DNA of 64,000 bases from Heliopora coerulea (lineage: Eukaryota; Cnidaria; Anthozoa; Scleralcyonacea; Helioporidae): contig JASJOG010000107.1 in the NCBI GenBank assembly GCA_030142905.1, positions 868,001-932,000 on the forward strand. Direction: 5' to 3'. A program made the position numbers and the translations under genes. The notes below the pieces were generated by a model. The model had not been told where the DNA came from. It saw only the letters and a program-made list of their open reading frames with translations, and searched no databases. Every line of letters starts with the position of its first letter. The first letter of the stretch is position 1. Positions 23,861-35,631 of this stretch are shown here, piece after piece.

Positions 23861-24475
23861 TAGGAGTGCTGGTGGCACAGTGGTAGTGCACGTGTCTCCT
23901 CACCACTGTGACTAGTAGGAGTGTTGGTGGCACAATGGTAGTGCACGTGTCTCTCACCACTGTGAATAGTAGGAGTGCTAGTGGTACAGTGGTAATGCAC
24001 GTGTCTCTCACCACTGTGACTAGTAGGAGTGCTGGTGGCACAGTGGTAGTGCACGTGTCTCTCACCACTGTGACTAGTAGGAGTGCTGGTGGCACAGTGG
24101 TAGTGCACGTGTCTCTCACCACTGTGACTAGTAGGAGTGCTGGTGGCACAGTGGTAGTGCACGTGTCTCTCACCACTGTGACTAGTAGGAGTGCTGGTGG
24201 CACAGTGGTAGTGCACATGTCTCTCACCACAGTGACTAGGGTTGGATTCCAGCTCCGTGCAGTTATCTGATTAAAATTTCCTTGGTCACATGTGAGCAGA
24301 GTGTTGTCCAGTTTTACTCTACCAAGCATTGCAGGTTTTCTCCGGGTACTCCAGTTTCCTCCTGTAGTAACACTGAAACCCATGAGGGGTGGTCCTTACT
24401 GGACCTCTAGGGAGAACAGCTTATGTAGCTGACGGGGTTATCCAGTGTATGAATGAAGACACTTTACTTTTTACT
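23861..24475 (+). mobile_element. tRNA-derived SINE (family 1) with tandemly amplified 5' head
   Basis: A pol III A box TGGCACAGTGG and a B box-like GGGTTGGATTCC (24239-24250) sit about 42 bp apart, as in a tRNA. A body follows (ggtcacatgtgagcagagtg ... ctccgggtactcc ... gaacagcttatgtagctgac). The 54-bp head containing the A box is repeated about seven times from 23861 to 24237; only the last copy joins a B box. The same body occurs at 52015-52305 with a single head. The 3' end merges into a (TTTAC)n tract, which is a plausible SINE tail. Confidence 0.8.
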
Positions 24476-24660
24476 TTTTACTTTTTACTTTTTATTTTAC
24501 TTCACTTCACTTTACTTTATTTTATTTTATTTTATTTTACTTTACCTTATCTTATCTTATCTTACCTTACCTTACCTTACTTTACTTTACTTCACTTCAC
24601 TTTACTTTACTTTACTTTACTTTACTTTACTTTACTTCACTTCACTTTACTTTACTTTAC
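24463..24660. repeat. (TTTAC)n / (TTTTA)n microsatellite, SINE tail
   Basis: About 200 bp of pentanucleotide repeats directly after the SINE body. Confidence 0.95.
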
Positions 24661-24883
24661 GGCGGCAAATTTTAGCTTGTTGTATGCACCGTGCATTCCA
24701 GCTTGTGTCCGCTTTCTCGTCTCTTGCCGGACGAACACCGCGGACAGACGTTTCAATAGTTTTGTTTTTTTGTCAGAACAGAACGAGCGAGTTCCGGATA
24801 TCCACGACTATTTTTGAAATTAGTATTCGAGAATTACGAATGCGTAAATTTAAAACATGTCGGAGTATGGTCTATGAAGTCAT

Positions 24884-25082
24884 GTTGAGATTGTAGACCT
24901 TGATATTTTTGTGGTTGTGTTATATTGAGATTGTAGAGCTTGATATTTTTGTGGTTGTGTTATATTGAGATTGTAGAGCTTGATATTTTTGTGGTTGTGT
25001 TATATTGAGATTGTAGACCTTGATATTTTTGTGGTTGTGTTATATTGAGATTGTAGACCTTGATATTTTTGTGGTTGTATTA
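24884..25082. repeat. 40-bp tandem repeat, five copies
   Basis: Unit attgtagaccttgatatttt-tgtggttgtgttatattgag with acct/agct variation. Nearly identical copies suggest recent expansion. Confidence 0.92.
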
Positions 25083-25376
25083 TGAGATAAACGTGTTGAG
25101 CTTTCGGGTCTTAGGAGAACAACACGACGTTTCCGGCGCATTTGTCTGTAGGAGGGCTCGAGCCCAGTCATGCGTGTGAGTCGGTGTGATGTTGGGCTGC
25201 AGTATTCTCTGGAAACAGGGAAAGTATTTAAAAACAAACAGGCAGTGAAGTTATTAAATGAAATATAGTAAAACGAATTATAGAGTTTATTTTTTTGAGG
25301 GTCGTAAGTTTGGGTGTGCTTTCAGTTCAGTCTCGGTAACGTCTTAGTTATGGTGGATCTTTAGTGTGAGATTTAG

Positions 25377-25660
25377 TGTGAGAAGATTTAGGGAATAACA
25401 TAAGTTGAAGTAACCAACCTCTGAGGAGTGTCTTGTCCAGGTGAAAGTCTTTGTGTTATTGTAGTGTGAGAAGACTTAGGAAACAACATAAGTAGAGGTA
25501 ACTAACCTCTGAGGAGTGTCCTATCTAGGTGAAAGACTGAGTGTTACTGTAGGGTGAGAAGACTGAGGGAATAGCACAAGTTGAGGTAACCAACCTCTGA
25601 GGAGTGTCTTGTCCAAGTGAAAGACTGTGTGTTACTGTAGTGTGAGAAAACATAAGGAAC
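25377..25660. repeat. 88-bp tandem repeat, three copies plus a partial fourth
   Basis: Copies begin gtgagaagac at 25377, 25466, 25554 and 25642. Each holds gaggtaaccaacctctgagg (itself a short palindrome, ggtaacc-aacctct) and gtccaggtgaaagtct. Confidence 0.9.
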
Positions 25661-25699
25661 ACAAAATGGAATCAATAAAAATGGTTTTACGAAGTATCG

Positions 25700-27765
25700 A
25701 GTGCACGCAAGTTAAAAATGCGACATATCGCTATTTCATATGCCATATATCCTTTTAGTACGCCGCATACTTCTTGCTGCGTACTGTCTAGTCTTGTTCA
25801 AACAATGATATGAAACGCCTGGCCCTTCATACCAAACAGCCCGATCTAAACAATATAAAAAAAAAATTCCGGAGAGCAGTATCTTGGAAGCCCAAGGTTT
25901 AGTAAAAAACCGAGATGACCGACGAGTTATTCTTCGTCTTCATTACAGTTACTTTCCAACCGATTCAAAAATTACAACTATTGTATTGGTGGTATACGTA
26001 AGGCAGTGTCATTGTACATGCTATGTAAGGATAACTTACAGGTTTGACATTGGTCTCTTAAGTGAGTCGAAATATTGCCTAGAAATCGTCTGCCGTCTTC
26101 ATCTCAAATATTGGATTTAAACCAGTTCTTTAGACTTTATTTTTATTGTTTTTTCACTTTTTGAAATATTGGCTAGCATTTGGCATATTGTCGGATCTAT
26201 ATCGGCGATGAAAACTCGATCACGAGGTCTGCATGAGGAATATTCGGCTTCATCGTATAGTACACTTGATAGCACTTGGTTTGGTGTCGCTGCATGGGAT
26301 AGGTTTATTTTCTTATACTTTATTGAACGAGGAAACGGTTGATGAAAACAAAATGGTTAATCCAAGCACCGAAAACAACATTGTTTTCGTTTTCTTAGGT
26401 GTGGATATTAAAAAAGTGTTATGTAATTATCCACTTCAACATAAATGTCAGAAATATTATTAGTGGGTCATGGAGTATTAGTTGGCGATGGGTCAAGATG
26501 TATCTCATCCCATCCACGACGACAACATCTGGAGCGACGTTTCTTTTCAAAACAATTCATGTTTCAAAAGAATGAGAATGCATATTTTTTTGTCGCGAGA
26601 GAGTTCTCCACGTCGTCCTGATAATACTTTAGTTCAGTTTATCTTAATTTGCCAAGAGTACAAAAACTAGAGAATTCCCGGAGCAAGCAACAAGGAGAAA
26701 CGTCAACACGTCTCAGGGCGTGATGTGAGTGGCAGGCATTCCCACGTTTTTATGAAGACATCAGTACTTGGGGTGTAGAAAACGTTTGTTATTTTTCATC
26801 GGGTAAACTTAACTTAAGGACTGAAGTTCCTTAAAAACTTTAAGAGGAAGAAGTACGAATTTGAAGAGTTTCGTATCACGTCAATGATGCGTGATTTCCT
26901 TCCTATCCTTAGGTATTAGTTACTATTTTTATTACTCTTGTGGTCGCAGCTTGCGTAAACATCCTCTTGTGTTTCAGTTCCTTATTTCAAAAGCACTTTG
27001 CGGTCGCACGTACGGTCAGTCTATACTTGCCCTAAGTGACCCATTTAGCCATGATGACGTGTTTCACCAAGAACTTTTGGAAGCTTTAAATGAAAAGTAG
27101 ACTTGGTTTAGATCGTCTGTAAGAAAAGCTCAAAGTTAATGTAAATCGTTGCGCAGAAAGATTTTCTCAACAATAATCAGTGCGACTTATGTCATCAGCA
27201 TCTTACTTGCTGTACTCACTCCGTGATACTAACAGGCTATTTATTTTAAGTTTATCAGCGGAGTTTTTATCTTGTGCCACAGAATGGCTAACCCCTAGTT
27301 AAATCACTCTTAACCAGGGTTCAGACGGTGTGCGGCGCAGGCTGTGGAGTTTTAAACGGTGACTTTTAGCAGTTCACATTCTTCTAAGGTCCGACTTATT
27401 CAGTAGAAGGCTGAGTTTGGAATAAGAGTTCCACATTATTGATCTCCGACAGACTTCATCCTTAATAGGTTCGGCTTTTTCATTGGAAGTCTGAACTTTA
27501 AACGAAAGTTCCTCATTCCTTTTGTGAAATACCACGCCCAATATTAGCAGTGACAAATATCAGGTGTTCTTGGACTTGAGGATTAGGGATCGGGTGAGAG
27601 CGAATAAAGAGGAAATCTGCAAATGTATGCGAGCTGTTCACAGTTACATTTCTTGAAATAACCAGAAAAACAAAATTGGAGATGAAGCGAAGACCACTAC
27701 AAATGTTATAAGCGCAACATGATGAGTCAATGAAATGGACACATTTCCGGGATTATCTTCCACTA
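25700..27765. other. Intergenic stretch with weak ORFs only
   Basis: Short + strand frames occur at 25884-26120, 26233-26463, 26482-26670 and 26891-27100. The last ends ALCGRTYGQSILALSDPFS...LLEALNEK and looks more protein-like than the others, but no family is recognised and no splice partners were established. They may be remnants of a decayed element or chance frames. Confidence 0.3.
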
Positions 27766-28190
27766 CACCTTTTGCTGTTCATTACCACAAAATATGCTAC
27801 CATTAACGCCAACCTCAAGCTCATTAACGCAAAGATACGTACATTTTATTCAATAGACATTCATTAGCGTAGATACACAACCATTTGCATCAAAGGGCAT
27901 TCCATAGCGCCAACAGACGACCAATAAAACCATTCTATTATATATTAGGGATATCAAACTTTCAATTACGCAAGAGAAATATCTTGCCCAATTGAAATTT
28001 TATCTCTAATGTATAGTAGAATTGTTTTAACGGTCTTCTGTTGGCGCTAGAGAGTGCCCTTTGATGTAAATGGTTGCGTATCTACGCTAATGAATGTCGA
28101 TTGAACAAAATGAATGTATTTATGCGTTAATGAGTTTGAAGTTGGCGTTAATGATAATATATTTTCTGGTAATGAACAGCAAAAGGTGTA
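27764..28190. mobile_element. Foldback MITE, CACCTTTTGCTG family, copy 1 (TA target site)
   Basis: Starts ta-caccttttgctgttcatta and ends taatgaacagcaaaaggtg-ta. The whole 423 bp is a near-palindrome with arms of about 200 bp (cattaacgccaacctc mirrored by gttggcgttaatg; ttggcgctaga mirrored by tagcgccaaca). No coding capacity. Confidence 0.85.
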
Positions 28191-29190
28191 TTTGTTTGAG
28201 ACTAAAACAATTGAATGAAGTTCACTCACTACGTACTAAGTTCGTCAAAACATTTCGCTCCTCTTTTCAACACACTTCTTGGTGTTTGGATATTGGATGA
28301 AACACTCTCTCTTGTTTGAGATGTCTACTACATGAAGTCCTTGTGGTGGAGGGCTTAAAATTCAGCGGTTTTATATTAAATTCACGAGATCCGTCTTCCC
28401 ACTGTAAACAGAATGTCAAACTTAGTGCGAAGTACAGTTGAATTGGTAATAGTTCCGACAATTATGATTTAACGTAGAATTTCTTGTTTGTCACGATTTC
28501 GCAGGCGGAATAGCCCAACAGAAAAATTCAGTTTACCAGCGCTGGATGATCTGCAATTTAATGTTAGATTTAATACATCTGAATTTCAATTCACTTATAA
28601 ATATTAGATTTACTATTACCTGTCACAAGACTTACATACAAACAGAAATCACTCTTATAAACTGCCCATCCGACAGTTTTAATATGTCTTAACTTCAATG
28701 GTACCCAGCATGGGTGTATTATAATCCAACATTTTTAAATTTAAATTTCTAGGAAAACAACCCGTCAATTTCACGACTATCGTCATCACCATCGTAATCT
28801 TTACGGCTTAAAATCCTTATAGGCTTAACCACTCAAATCCCTCTCCATTTGTGCCACCAATTTTGTATCAACTGATCATCAACTCCAGTTACTTCCATAT
28901 CCTTCCCGAAACTTTGTCCTACCCCTCTTTCCTCTGTCCTTTAACTCCCTCTCAATCACCTTCCTAACAGGATCATCTTTGCGGTCTTTCTTATTCTTCC
29001 GTAATGTCTATAACAACCGCGCTTATTTCTTCCTTTTCTTCTTTTCACTTCCTCTGTCGTCGTTCTGAATCTTTGGTTTTCCGTAAAATATGTCGTTTGT
29101 TCTTCTGAGCGTCATCGTCTTAGTTCTTGCGGATATGTCTTCGCTTCCTCTTTTTTTTCTCAGTCTATGCATCGGTTTGCTCCGTAGAGA

Positions 29191-29200
<10 letters not shown>
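28191..29200. other. Intergenic stretch, nothing recognised
   Basis: No convincing ORF or repeat structure seen before the ATT microsatellite at 29200. Confidence 0.45.
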
Positions 29201-29224
<24 letters not shown>

Positions 29225-29470
29225 CAACTCGCACACCACCCAATTAAGGACAGTGGAAGGGGTCTCAGCCTGCTACGGGCTCCCAGCATCCCACCAGGTA
29301 AGGCCGCAACAGACATTGTACATTTCAGGGAACTTGTGGGAAAAGGAAATCTTACCATTAGAATGCATTTTATGAAATACCTACAGAGCCAGCCCTTACT
29401 CGCCCAACTTATCCAGTCAGGAAGAAGTAAGGGACGTACAGCCTTCTAACGTCCCTGAAAACACTCTCCG
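29200..29470. repeat. 245-bp dispersed unit, copy 1, preceded by (ATT)n
   Basis: From acaactcgcacaccacccaa after an att run to acgtccctgaaaac. It matches 29843-30085 at roughly 90% by eye. Frames inside are not conserved between the copies beyond about 60 aa. Confidence 0.8.
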
Positions 29471-29520
29471 ATGCGCATATCTAGTTTGACCTTAACAATA
29501 CTCAATTATTATTATTATTA

Positions 29521-29820
29521 CACCTTTTGCTGTTAATTACCAGAAAATATACAGTAGTCATTAACGCCAACCTCGAAGTCACTAACGAAAAACTACATTC
29601 ATTTTATTAGGAAAGATATTTCTCTTGGGTAATTGATATTTTATTATCCCTAATGTAAAAAGAATGGTGTTGATGGTCGTCTGTTGGCGCTATAGAATGC
29701 CCTTTGATGCATTCTACACTAATGAATGTCAATTGAATAAAATAAATGTATTTTTGCGTTAATGAGTTTGAGGTTGGCGTTAATGATACTATATTTCCTG
29801 GTGATGAACAGCAAAAGGTG
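29521..29820. mobile_element. Foldback MITE, CACCTTTTGCTG family, copy 2
   Basis: 300 bp with the same ends and internal motifs as 27766-28188 but a shorter centre. Left flank is ta inside an att run; the right flank is aatt. It sits exactly between the two 245-bp units. Confidence 0.85.
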
Positions 29821-29823
29821 AAT

Positions 29824-30095
29824 TATTATAATTATTATTAATATTACAACTCGCACACCACCCAACTAAGAACAGTGGAAGGGGTCTCAACCTGCTACGG
29901 GCTCCCAGCATCCCACCAGGTAAGGCCGCAACAGACATTGCACATTTCAGGGAACTTGTGGGGAAAGGAAATTTTACCATTAAAATGGATTTTAGGAAAC
30001 ACTCAGGGGGCCAGCCCTTACTCGCCCAACTTATCCAGTCAGGAAGGAGTAAGGGATGTACAGCCCTTTAAAGTCCCTGAAAGTATTATTATTAT
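29824..30095. repeat. 245-bp dispersed unit, copy 2, preceded by (ATT)n
   Basis: Direct repeat of 29224-29460, with the same att run at its left and a shorter one at its right (30085-30096). Confidence 0.8.
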
Positions 30096-30099
30096 TGAT

Positions 30100-31680
30100 C
30101 TATATTGCTCTTGCTCTTTTCAATTTGTTCGTCAATGTACCAATGAGAGCTCCCTACGCACCTCATACTCGCATTCTTTGTCTCTTCAATATGTGGAGTT
30201 GAAACCTTTTACACCTATAGCTAGTGGTTCCTTGTGATCTCCCGACTGAAATTCAAATACTCTTGAGGTTCCTCAATCCACTCTCCTTTATCATGTATCT
30301 GCATTGCTTGATAGACGTGATTAACCGAAATGCCTTACCGAAAGTTGATCGAAAATCGAAATAACGCGATTAAAAATGTATGGGCATTTATGAGCCCATC
30401 AACAAGATGCTACGGTACTGCTGTCTTTACCATTTCTCACCCTGGCGTATGCAATTGTCCCGTAAGAACTCTGTTCCCACTAACTATTCGCTCACGAATG
30501 TTCCAATACGTTCTGAAGCCTCGTCTGATTAAATTGTACACATCAGAATGAACAATCGAACGCGACAAACGTACCATGTTGATCAGACCTAAGAAGACTC
30601 ATTACTGACAAAGTATGATTACGAGAAAGGAGTGGTGTGGGAAGAAAGAAAAATCAGATTAAATGAGGAAATGAGGGAGTAATTCATCAGAAACACGGGA
30701 TATTACAACAGACAGCTCTGTTACGGAAAAGGTGTCCAATTATATCTGCTGACCAACCTTGGTCCCACGAGGATATCCACTGCGGTTCGCAAGGCCTTAC
30801 ATGATAAAGAGTGAAGATAATAGTATTAAGAAAAGAAGGATTACAATAGCTTGTCAATGAATGAATTTCCCATTCCTGTCTTTATTATTGCTATTCCGCG
30901 TGCTCGATGCTGAATAAACTTCAATTCCAGTCACTGATTCTTGCTATCTAATTTGCAATTCTGCCCGTACGCTTTCAAGATCCTCAAACTCCACAGTTAC
31001 GCCGGAGTCCACATTTAAGGTTGTGAACTGCACGTGCAATTCACTCGGATGTATTGTTCCCACGTGTAATTGAAACGTTGGTAACTCATCCGTTATGACT
31101 CGTACCATATCTAGAAGAGAAAGCTGCTATAGAACTCCGATGTAAATACTTCTCCGTTGACATCCTTCTAAATGGAAACGAAAGATCTATCATTCGACTT
31201 AGCTTTAAATACTCGACAAAAAAGGCTCTGTATTTTATTTAGTGAAACACTTGGAAAAAGAGAGTTCTTGGTAGGCTCAGGTATATGTTGAAATCCCAAT
31301 CCCTTCTGCCTGCACTGCACGGATTGCTCAATCCTAATGCGGGTCGCACCCACGCAGTGCAGTTCATGCAACTGGGGCTACAGTGTCATTACATTCACCT
31401 CCGATTTGTTTTCAGTTGTTGTTGATGTTATATATATGGAATTGAATGATACTACCTTGAAAATTGGAGATTCGAGTTAAATTAAGATGATGAAGCGAAT
31501 GAGTAATATATTTCGGCTTTATTGCAAAGTCGTTTATTTGTTATATATCAGTCTGATGATCCCTTTGCGACTAAGTCGAAATATAGTTAACTGACCATCG
31601 TCTTGATTTAACTAGCTTCTTCAGTTTTCAAGAGGCTAGTCGGATCGTGTTTTGTTTTATATTTTTTGAAACTGTCGGCT
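30100..31680. other. Intergenic stretch; one possible Penelope-like tail
   Basis: The segment 31545-31585 reads cagtctgatgatccctttgc...taagtcgaaatatag, similar to the CTGATGA...CGAAA tail motif of Penelope-like elements. Nothing else recognised. Confidence 0.35.
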
Positions 31681-31689
31681 GGTATTGGT

Positions 31690-32360
31690 CTTCGGTCGCA
31701 ACCTGATAAGCCTGCGGAGTTTTTGCTGATTGCGCACAAACTCGATTCACCTGAGACTCAATTTAATATGCCAATGACGTTTGCACACTACAGTGATACC
31801 CCTGACACCCAACCTGATATGCCAGAGATGTATCCACGTTTTCGTACTCACCTGATTCAGCTGACACCCGACCTAATATTACAGTAATTAATGCAGGTTT
31901 GCGCACCAACTCGATACACCTGGCATGCACTCAATTTAATACGCCAATGACATTTGCGCACTAAAGTGATACCTGTTGGTCAATCTGATATGCCAGTGAT
32001 GTGCACTGGTTTGCGTACCAACTCCATACACCCGGCCCTCAATCTTGTAGGCAAATGATGTTTGCGCACTCAAGTCATACGCCTGACACTTCACCTGATA
32101 TGCCAGTGACGCATGCTGGTTTGGACACCTCTCCGATTTACGTGATACTCGATGCTATATGCTAATGATGTTCGCACACTAAAGACACATGCCTGGCACT
32201 CAATCCAATATGCCAATGATGTTTGCGCACTGAAGTCATACGCCTGACACTTCACCTGATATGCCAGTGACATATGCCTGTTTGCGCACCAACTCGATTC
32301 ACACGGCACTCAATCTTATATGCCAATGACGTTTGCACACTTAACTGATACGTTGACTAT
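31690..32360. repeat. Diverged satellite-like tandem repeat, about 51-bp unit
   Basis: Repeating pattern gcgcaccaactcgattcacc-tggcactcaatctgatatgcc-agtgatgttt in about 12 to 13 diverged copies. Short frames on both strands only reflect the repeat. Confidence 0.75.
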
Positions 32361-35092
32361 CAACATAATAGACCATTCATCTATGCCGTTTTGCCAATCA
32401 ATTATGCTAGTAATTGAGTGATAGATGAACGTCCGTCAATCCCGGTCTGGGGCTCAGAAATCGTTTTTCTGAGGATGAAGCTTGACGAGTGTTCATCCAT
32501 CATTCAAGATATCTCCAAGCTCCCACATTTCCAAAAATATGTATCTCATGCTAGTAACTGTTGTGCACCAACCTGATTCATTGAATACCGAAACAGCCTG
32601 GACGCCTGGTCTACACCGTGTGATTGTCACATACGATTGCAGCTCCTGATGTATGGAATTTCATGACAAGCGTCTGAAGGATGTATTTGAACGTATTCGC
32701 GAACGAATCGCTAACAGTAATTGTGCTGTCAAGGAATAACAACATACGCTAGAGTGAAGAATCGTATGCAACCATTATATCGTCTGAGTGGAGGCATTAA
32801 CGTCCCACCTTTCGCCGGCCTTGTTGACACGCCTGGCGTGGACACCGTAAATGGATTTACCGAAAGAAAGAAAAAAAAAATAGCTCCTGCTGCGCCTGAA
32901 AGAGGTCTGGTGCATTCGGACGTGGTTGACCACGACTAGGTGGTCGGTATACATATTTGACTTGCATTCTTGTGTGTAGTCTGGACAAGTAAATTACCTG
33001 CCAAGACTACACACGAGCTCTGTCACAGAGCCAATGCAGTCTTGATGGTGCAACAATTATCATAACCTGGTCTTCGTCTATTTCAAACCATTTAATAACA
33101 CGAAGAAGCAACTTAAGCATTTCTTGTCGTGACGTCATTATTCGACAATTTCCTCAATTCTATTTGTGTTTTGTTCTCAAAGGAAAAGATCTTTTGACAA
33201 TCTATAGTCGGTACCTCTAATTCTTTTCCAACCATTTTTCATAATTCAGACGTCTATTTAGGGCTGGATTTATCAGCGTTTATAATCATAGACTAATAAA
33301 AGACATGTCTGAAAAAGTTTCTATATTCATTTATCAAATTCATTAATAATTCATGGCGAAAATTCAAAAGAAATGAATATTTGATCAACATTTGTAAATG
33401 CGGATAAAGCATTGATTAATAAAACATTAATGTTTTATCAAAGTTAACAGACAGAGGTAGCTCAAAATGAGCTGTTTCTGCATAAAAATTATGTGTTTTT
33501 ACCTTTTCCACGAGTTCCAAACAAATTATTCATCATATTGTCTCAGAATTTGATAAGTAAGTTAAAATATTCGCGATCGATCTTTATGGCGATTAACAAT
33601 GGCTCGCCTTCGGGCTCGCCATTGTATATCGCCATAAAGATCTCCCGCTCATATTTTAACTATTACGTGGAGATCTGAGCATTCCAACCATTATTTCATT
33701 TCACCAACCACTATACGTGAAACAGATGGTCTCAAAGCTCGAAAAAGACGTTTGTGTTAAAAGCCTCAATATAATCTTGACACAATATTTCGACTTACTG
33801 AACTAGCGATTATATTTAATAAATGGTTTCATTCGTTAAGAAAAACGATTGCATTTGGAAGATTTGGTCACCAGCAGAGGATCAGGACATAATGTTAAAC
33901 ATTTGTTAACAAGAAATATTGGACGATTTTGAACGAAATAAGATGGTTTCTGCTCTTTTCAAATATTGTTTCAAATGTTATAAGTTACATAAATATGTAA
34001 TATATATTGATAAACAACTGTATCAAGTTTTATTCAGGTATATATCTTGATCAACAAATGTTATATATTCTATGTTAAATGCAATATATATATCTTGATC
34101 AACAAATATTATAAGTCGTAGGATTATCTTACATGTATATCGATCAACAAACGTTATAAGCGAGAAAGCCCATGCAAGCAATACTCAACGCAATGAATTT
34201 TGACCGGAAAAACCACAAGTTGAATAAGAAATTAATCTGTTTACTTTCAGACTCATCTTTCAAGTTTGTAAAAATCACCTTGCAAATTAATTCAAGCTCA
34301 AAATTTAGTGTTGAATCCAAAATTGTCATCGCGCACTGATGGGCTTGCGATCGACAAAGCTATTGCCACGCTTTCCGTACAGTGCCCAGGAAAGGCAGAA
34401 ATGCTGTTTTGCGTGGGACAGAATAACGTGATAAATCTTTTCAAATGATTTGTCGGTAAAGCGCACGTTTTTCTTATCGTGGAACAGGTATTTCCGTTAC
34501 ATTATCTATCGAAATTTGTGCGGTATAAACACAAACATTGAGCGACCAAAAAAAAAAAAAAAGAAATAATAAAAAAAACTGCTCAGACTCGTGAAGCAGT
34601 TTGTTCTTCAAATCGTAAATTTAGTCTGTGTGTGAGCAAAAAGCGCATTTTGGGTTTAATGACCGAAAGGGAATTGTTATTTTAAAATGATTCATTCCAG
34701 CGGAATTTGTGGCCTGTTTATTTCCACCAATGAGATTAGCGTTGGGCAGCCATATAGGAAGTATAATTTGCGATATGACGAGGTCATAATTGTTGGTCTT
34801 TTCCTTTGGGGGAACGTTGTCATCATCACAACGCGTCATATTCAGTGAAATTGTTAGACGCTCGTTGAGTCTTCATCATCTTTTATTGATCTGGCTCACT
34901 CAAGTGCATTTTTGGGCAAAAAATTCTTGTAGCATTCGTGCTTAACTTGTGCGCAATCATTCGATACCACAATACCTGCATATTAGCCGTCAATTCACGC
35001 GTCAAAACATATCATACGGACGTAACTATTCTTAAAGCGTTAATTTCAAAGATCAAATAAATGGGCATCTTTGCGTAACATTAATTTTTCTA
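32361..35092. other. Intergenic stretch upstream of the multi-PH gene
   Basis: Contains a hairpin (33555-33662) and AT-rich cttgatcaacaaatgttata repeats at 34010-34160. No recognised gene. The promoter of the following gene may lie in the last few hundred bases, but no core promoter motif was identified. Confidence 0.4.
33555..33662. repeat. Long hairpin, about 48-bp arms
   Basis: gttaaaatat...gatctttatggcgat and caatggctcgcc are mirrored around ttcg by ggctcgccattg, atcgccataaagatc and atattttaac. A few mismatches. It could be a small foldback element or a structured RNA. Confidence 0.75.
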
Positions 35093-35631
35093 ATGGGCGA
35101 AAAGGTGAACTTGGTGGATTCCTTGAGTGAACTTCAAAAAAGTAAAGGTATGTATTGGCACTTTGCGATTATACCAAGTTTTGTCATGTCGCTAGCTCTT
35201 ATTGTCCGTGGCAATACAAATGCTAATTCTTGCTCACGAAGTGGTCCGGACGGCATATATTCTGTATATTCGAAGACAAGAGGAAGTACATTATTTGTGA
35301 GTTTTGTTTTCGGTGTCATTGAATGCTTGTGTTGTATTCGACCAACAGGTAAAGTAATGACCATTTTACTTATCTAGTCGCAGACGTTATCTTGCCTGGG
35401 ATTCGTACATTTCTGGAAGACATCCTTGCCAAAGAGAACCTTTCTGAGGATGCGGAGAGCATCAGAGCTGGTTATGTTTCCTTGTTGAATTGTTCAAACC
35501 AAGAATCGAGGGAAAATTTAAGAAAACGCGTGAGAGACCTTAACCAATCGCCCGTTGTGAAACATGAAGCACCGTGTAAAACGAGCAAGCTTGGGCAAGT
35601 CGAAGAGAAACGGTTGATTAGCATCAGACAG
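35093..35631 (+). CDS. Multi-PH gene, exons 1-2: N-terminal helical region
   Basis: Exon 1 starts at ATG (MGEKVNLVDSL...LQKSK) and splits a codon at G/gtatgt. Exon 2 begins after gtcgcag with AC, giving Asp. The joined 101 aa include ILPGIRTFLEDILAKE and a second amphipathic stretch, so a helical N-terminal domain is likely. No family recognised. Reading straight through the donor gives a hydrophobic false tail to 35377. Exon 2 ends in phase 0, which fits exon 3, but these two exons could instead belong to a separate short gene. Confidence 0.55.

Noticed and set aside
23861..24237. Regular repeats resembling a CRISPR array
   Set aside because: The units are contiguous with no unique spacers, the DNA is eukaryotic, and the unit contains a pol III A box.
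23820..24383. Repetitive 120-187 aa frames on both strands
   Set aside because: They arise because the SINE head repeats in 54-bp steps, a multiple of three. All frames stay open together; there is no conserved protein.
35148..35377. Extension of the MGEKVNLVDSL frame through hydrophobic sequence
   Set aside because: It reads past a good gtatgt donor; splicing to 35384 gives a longer, more protein-like product in phase.
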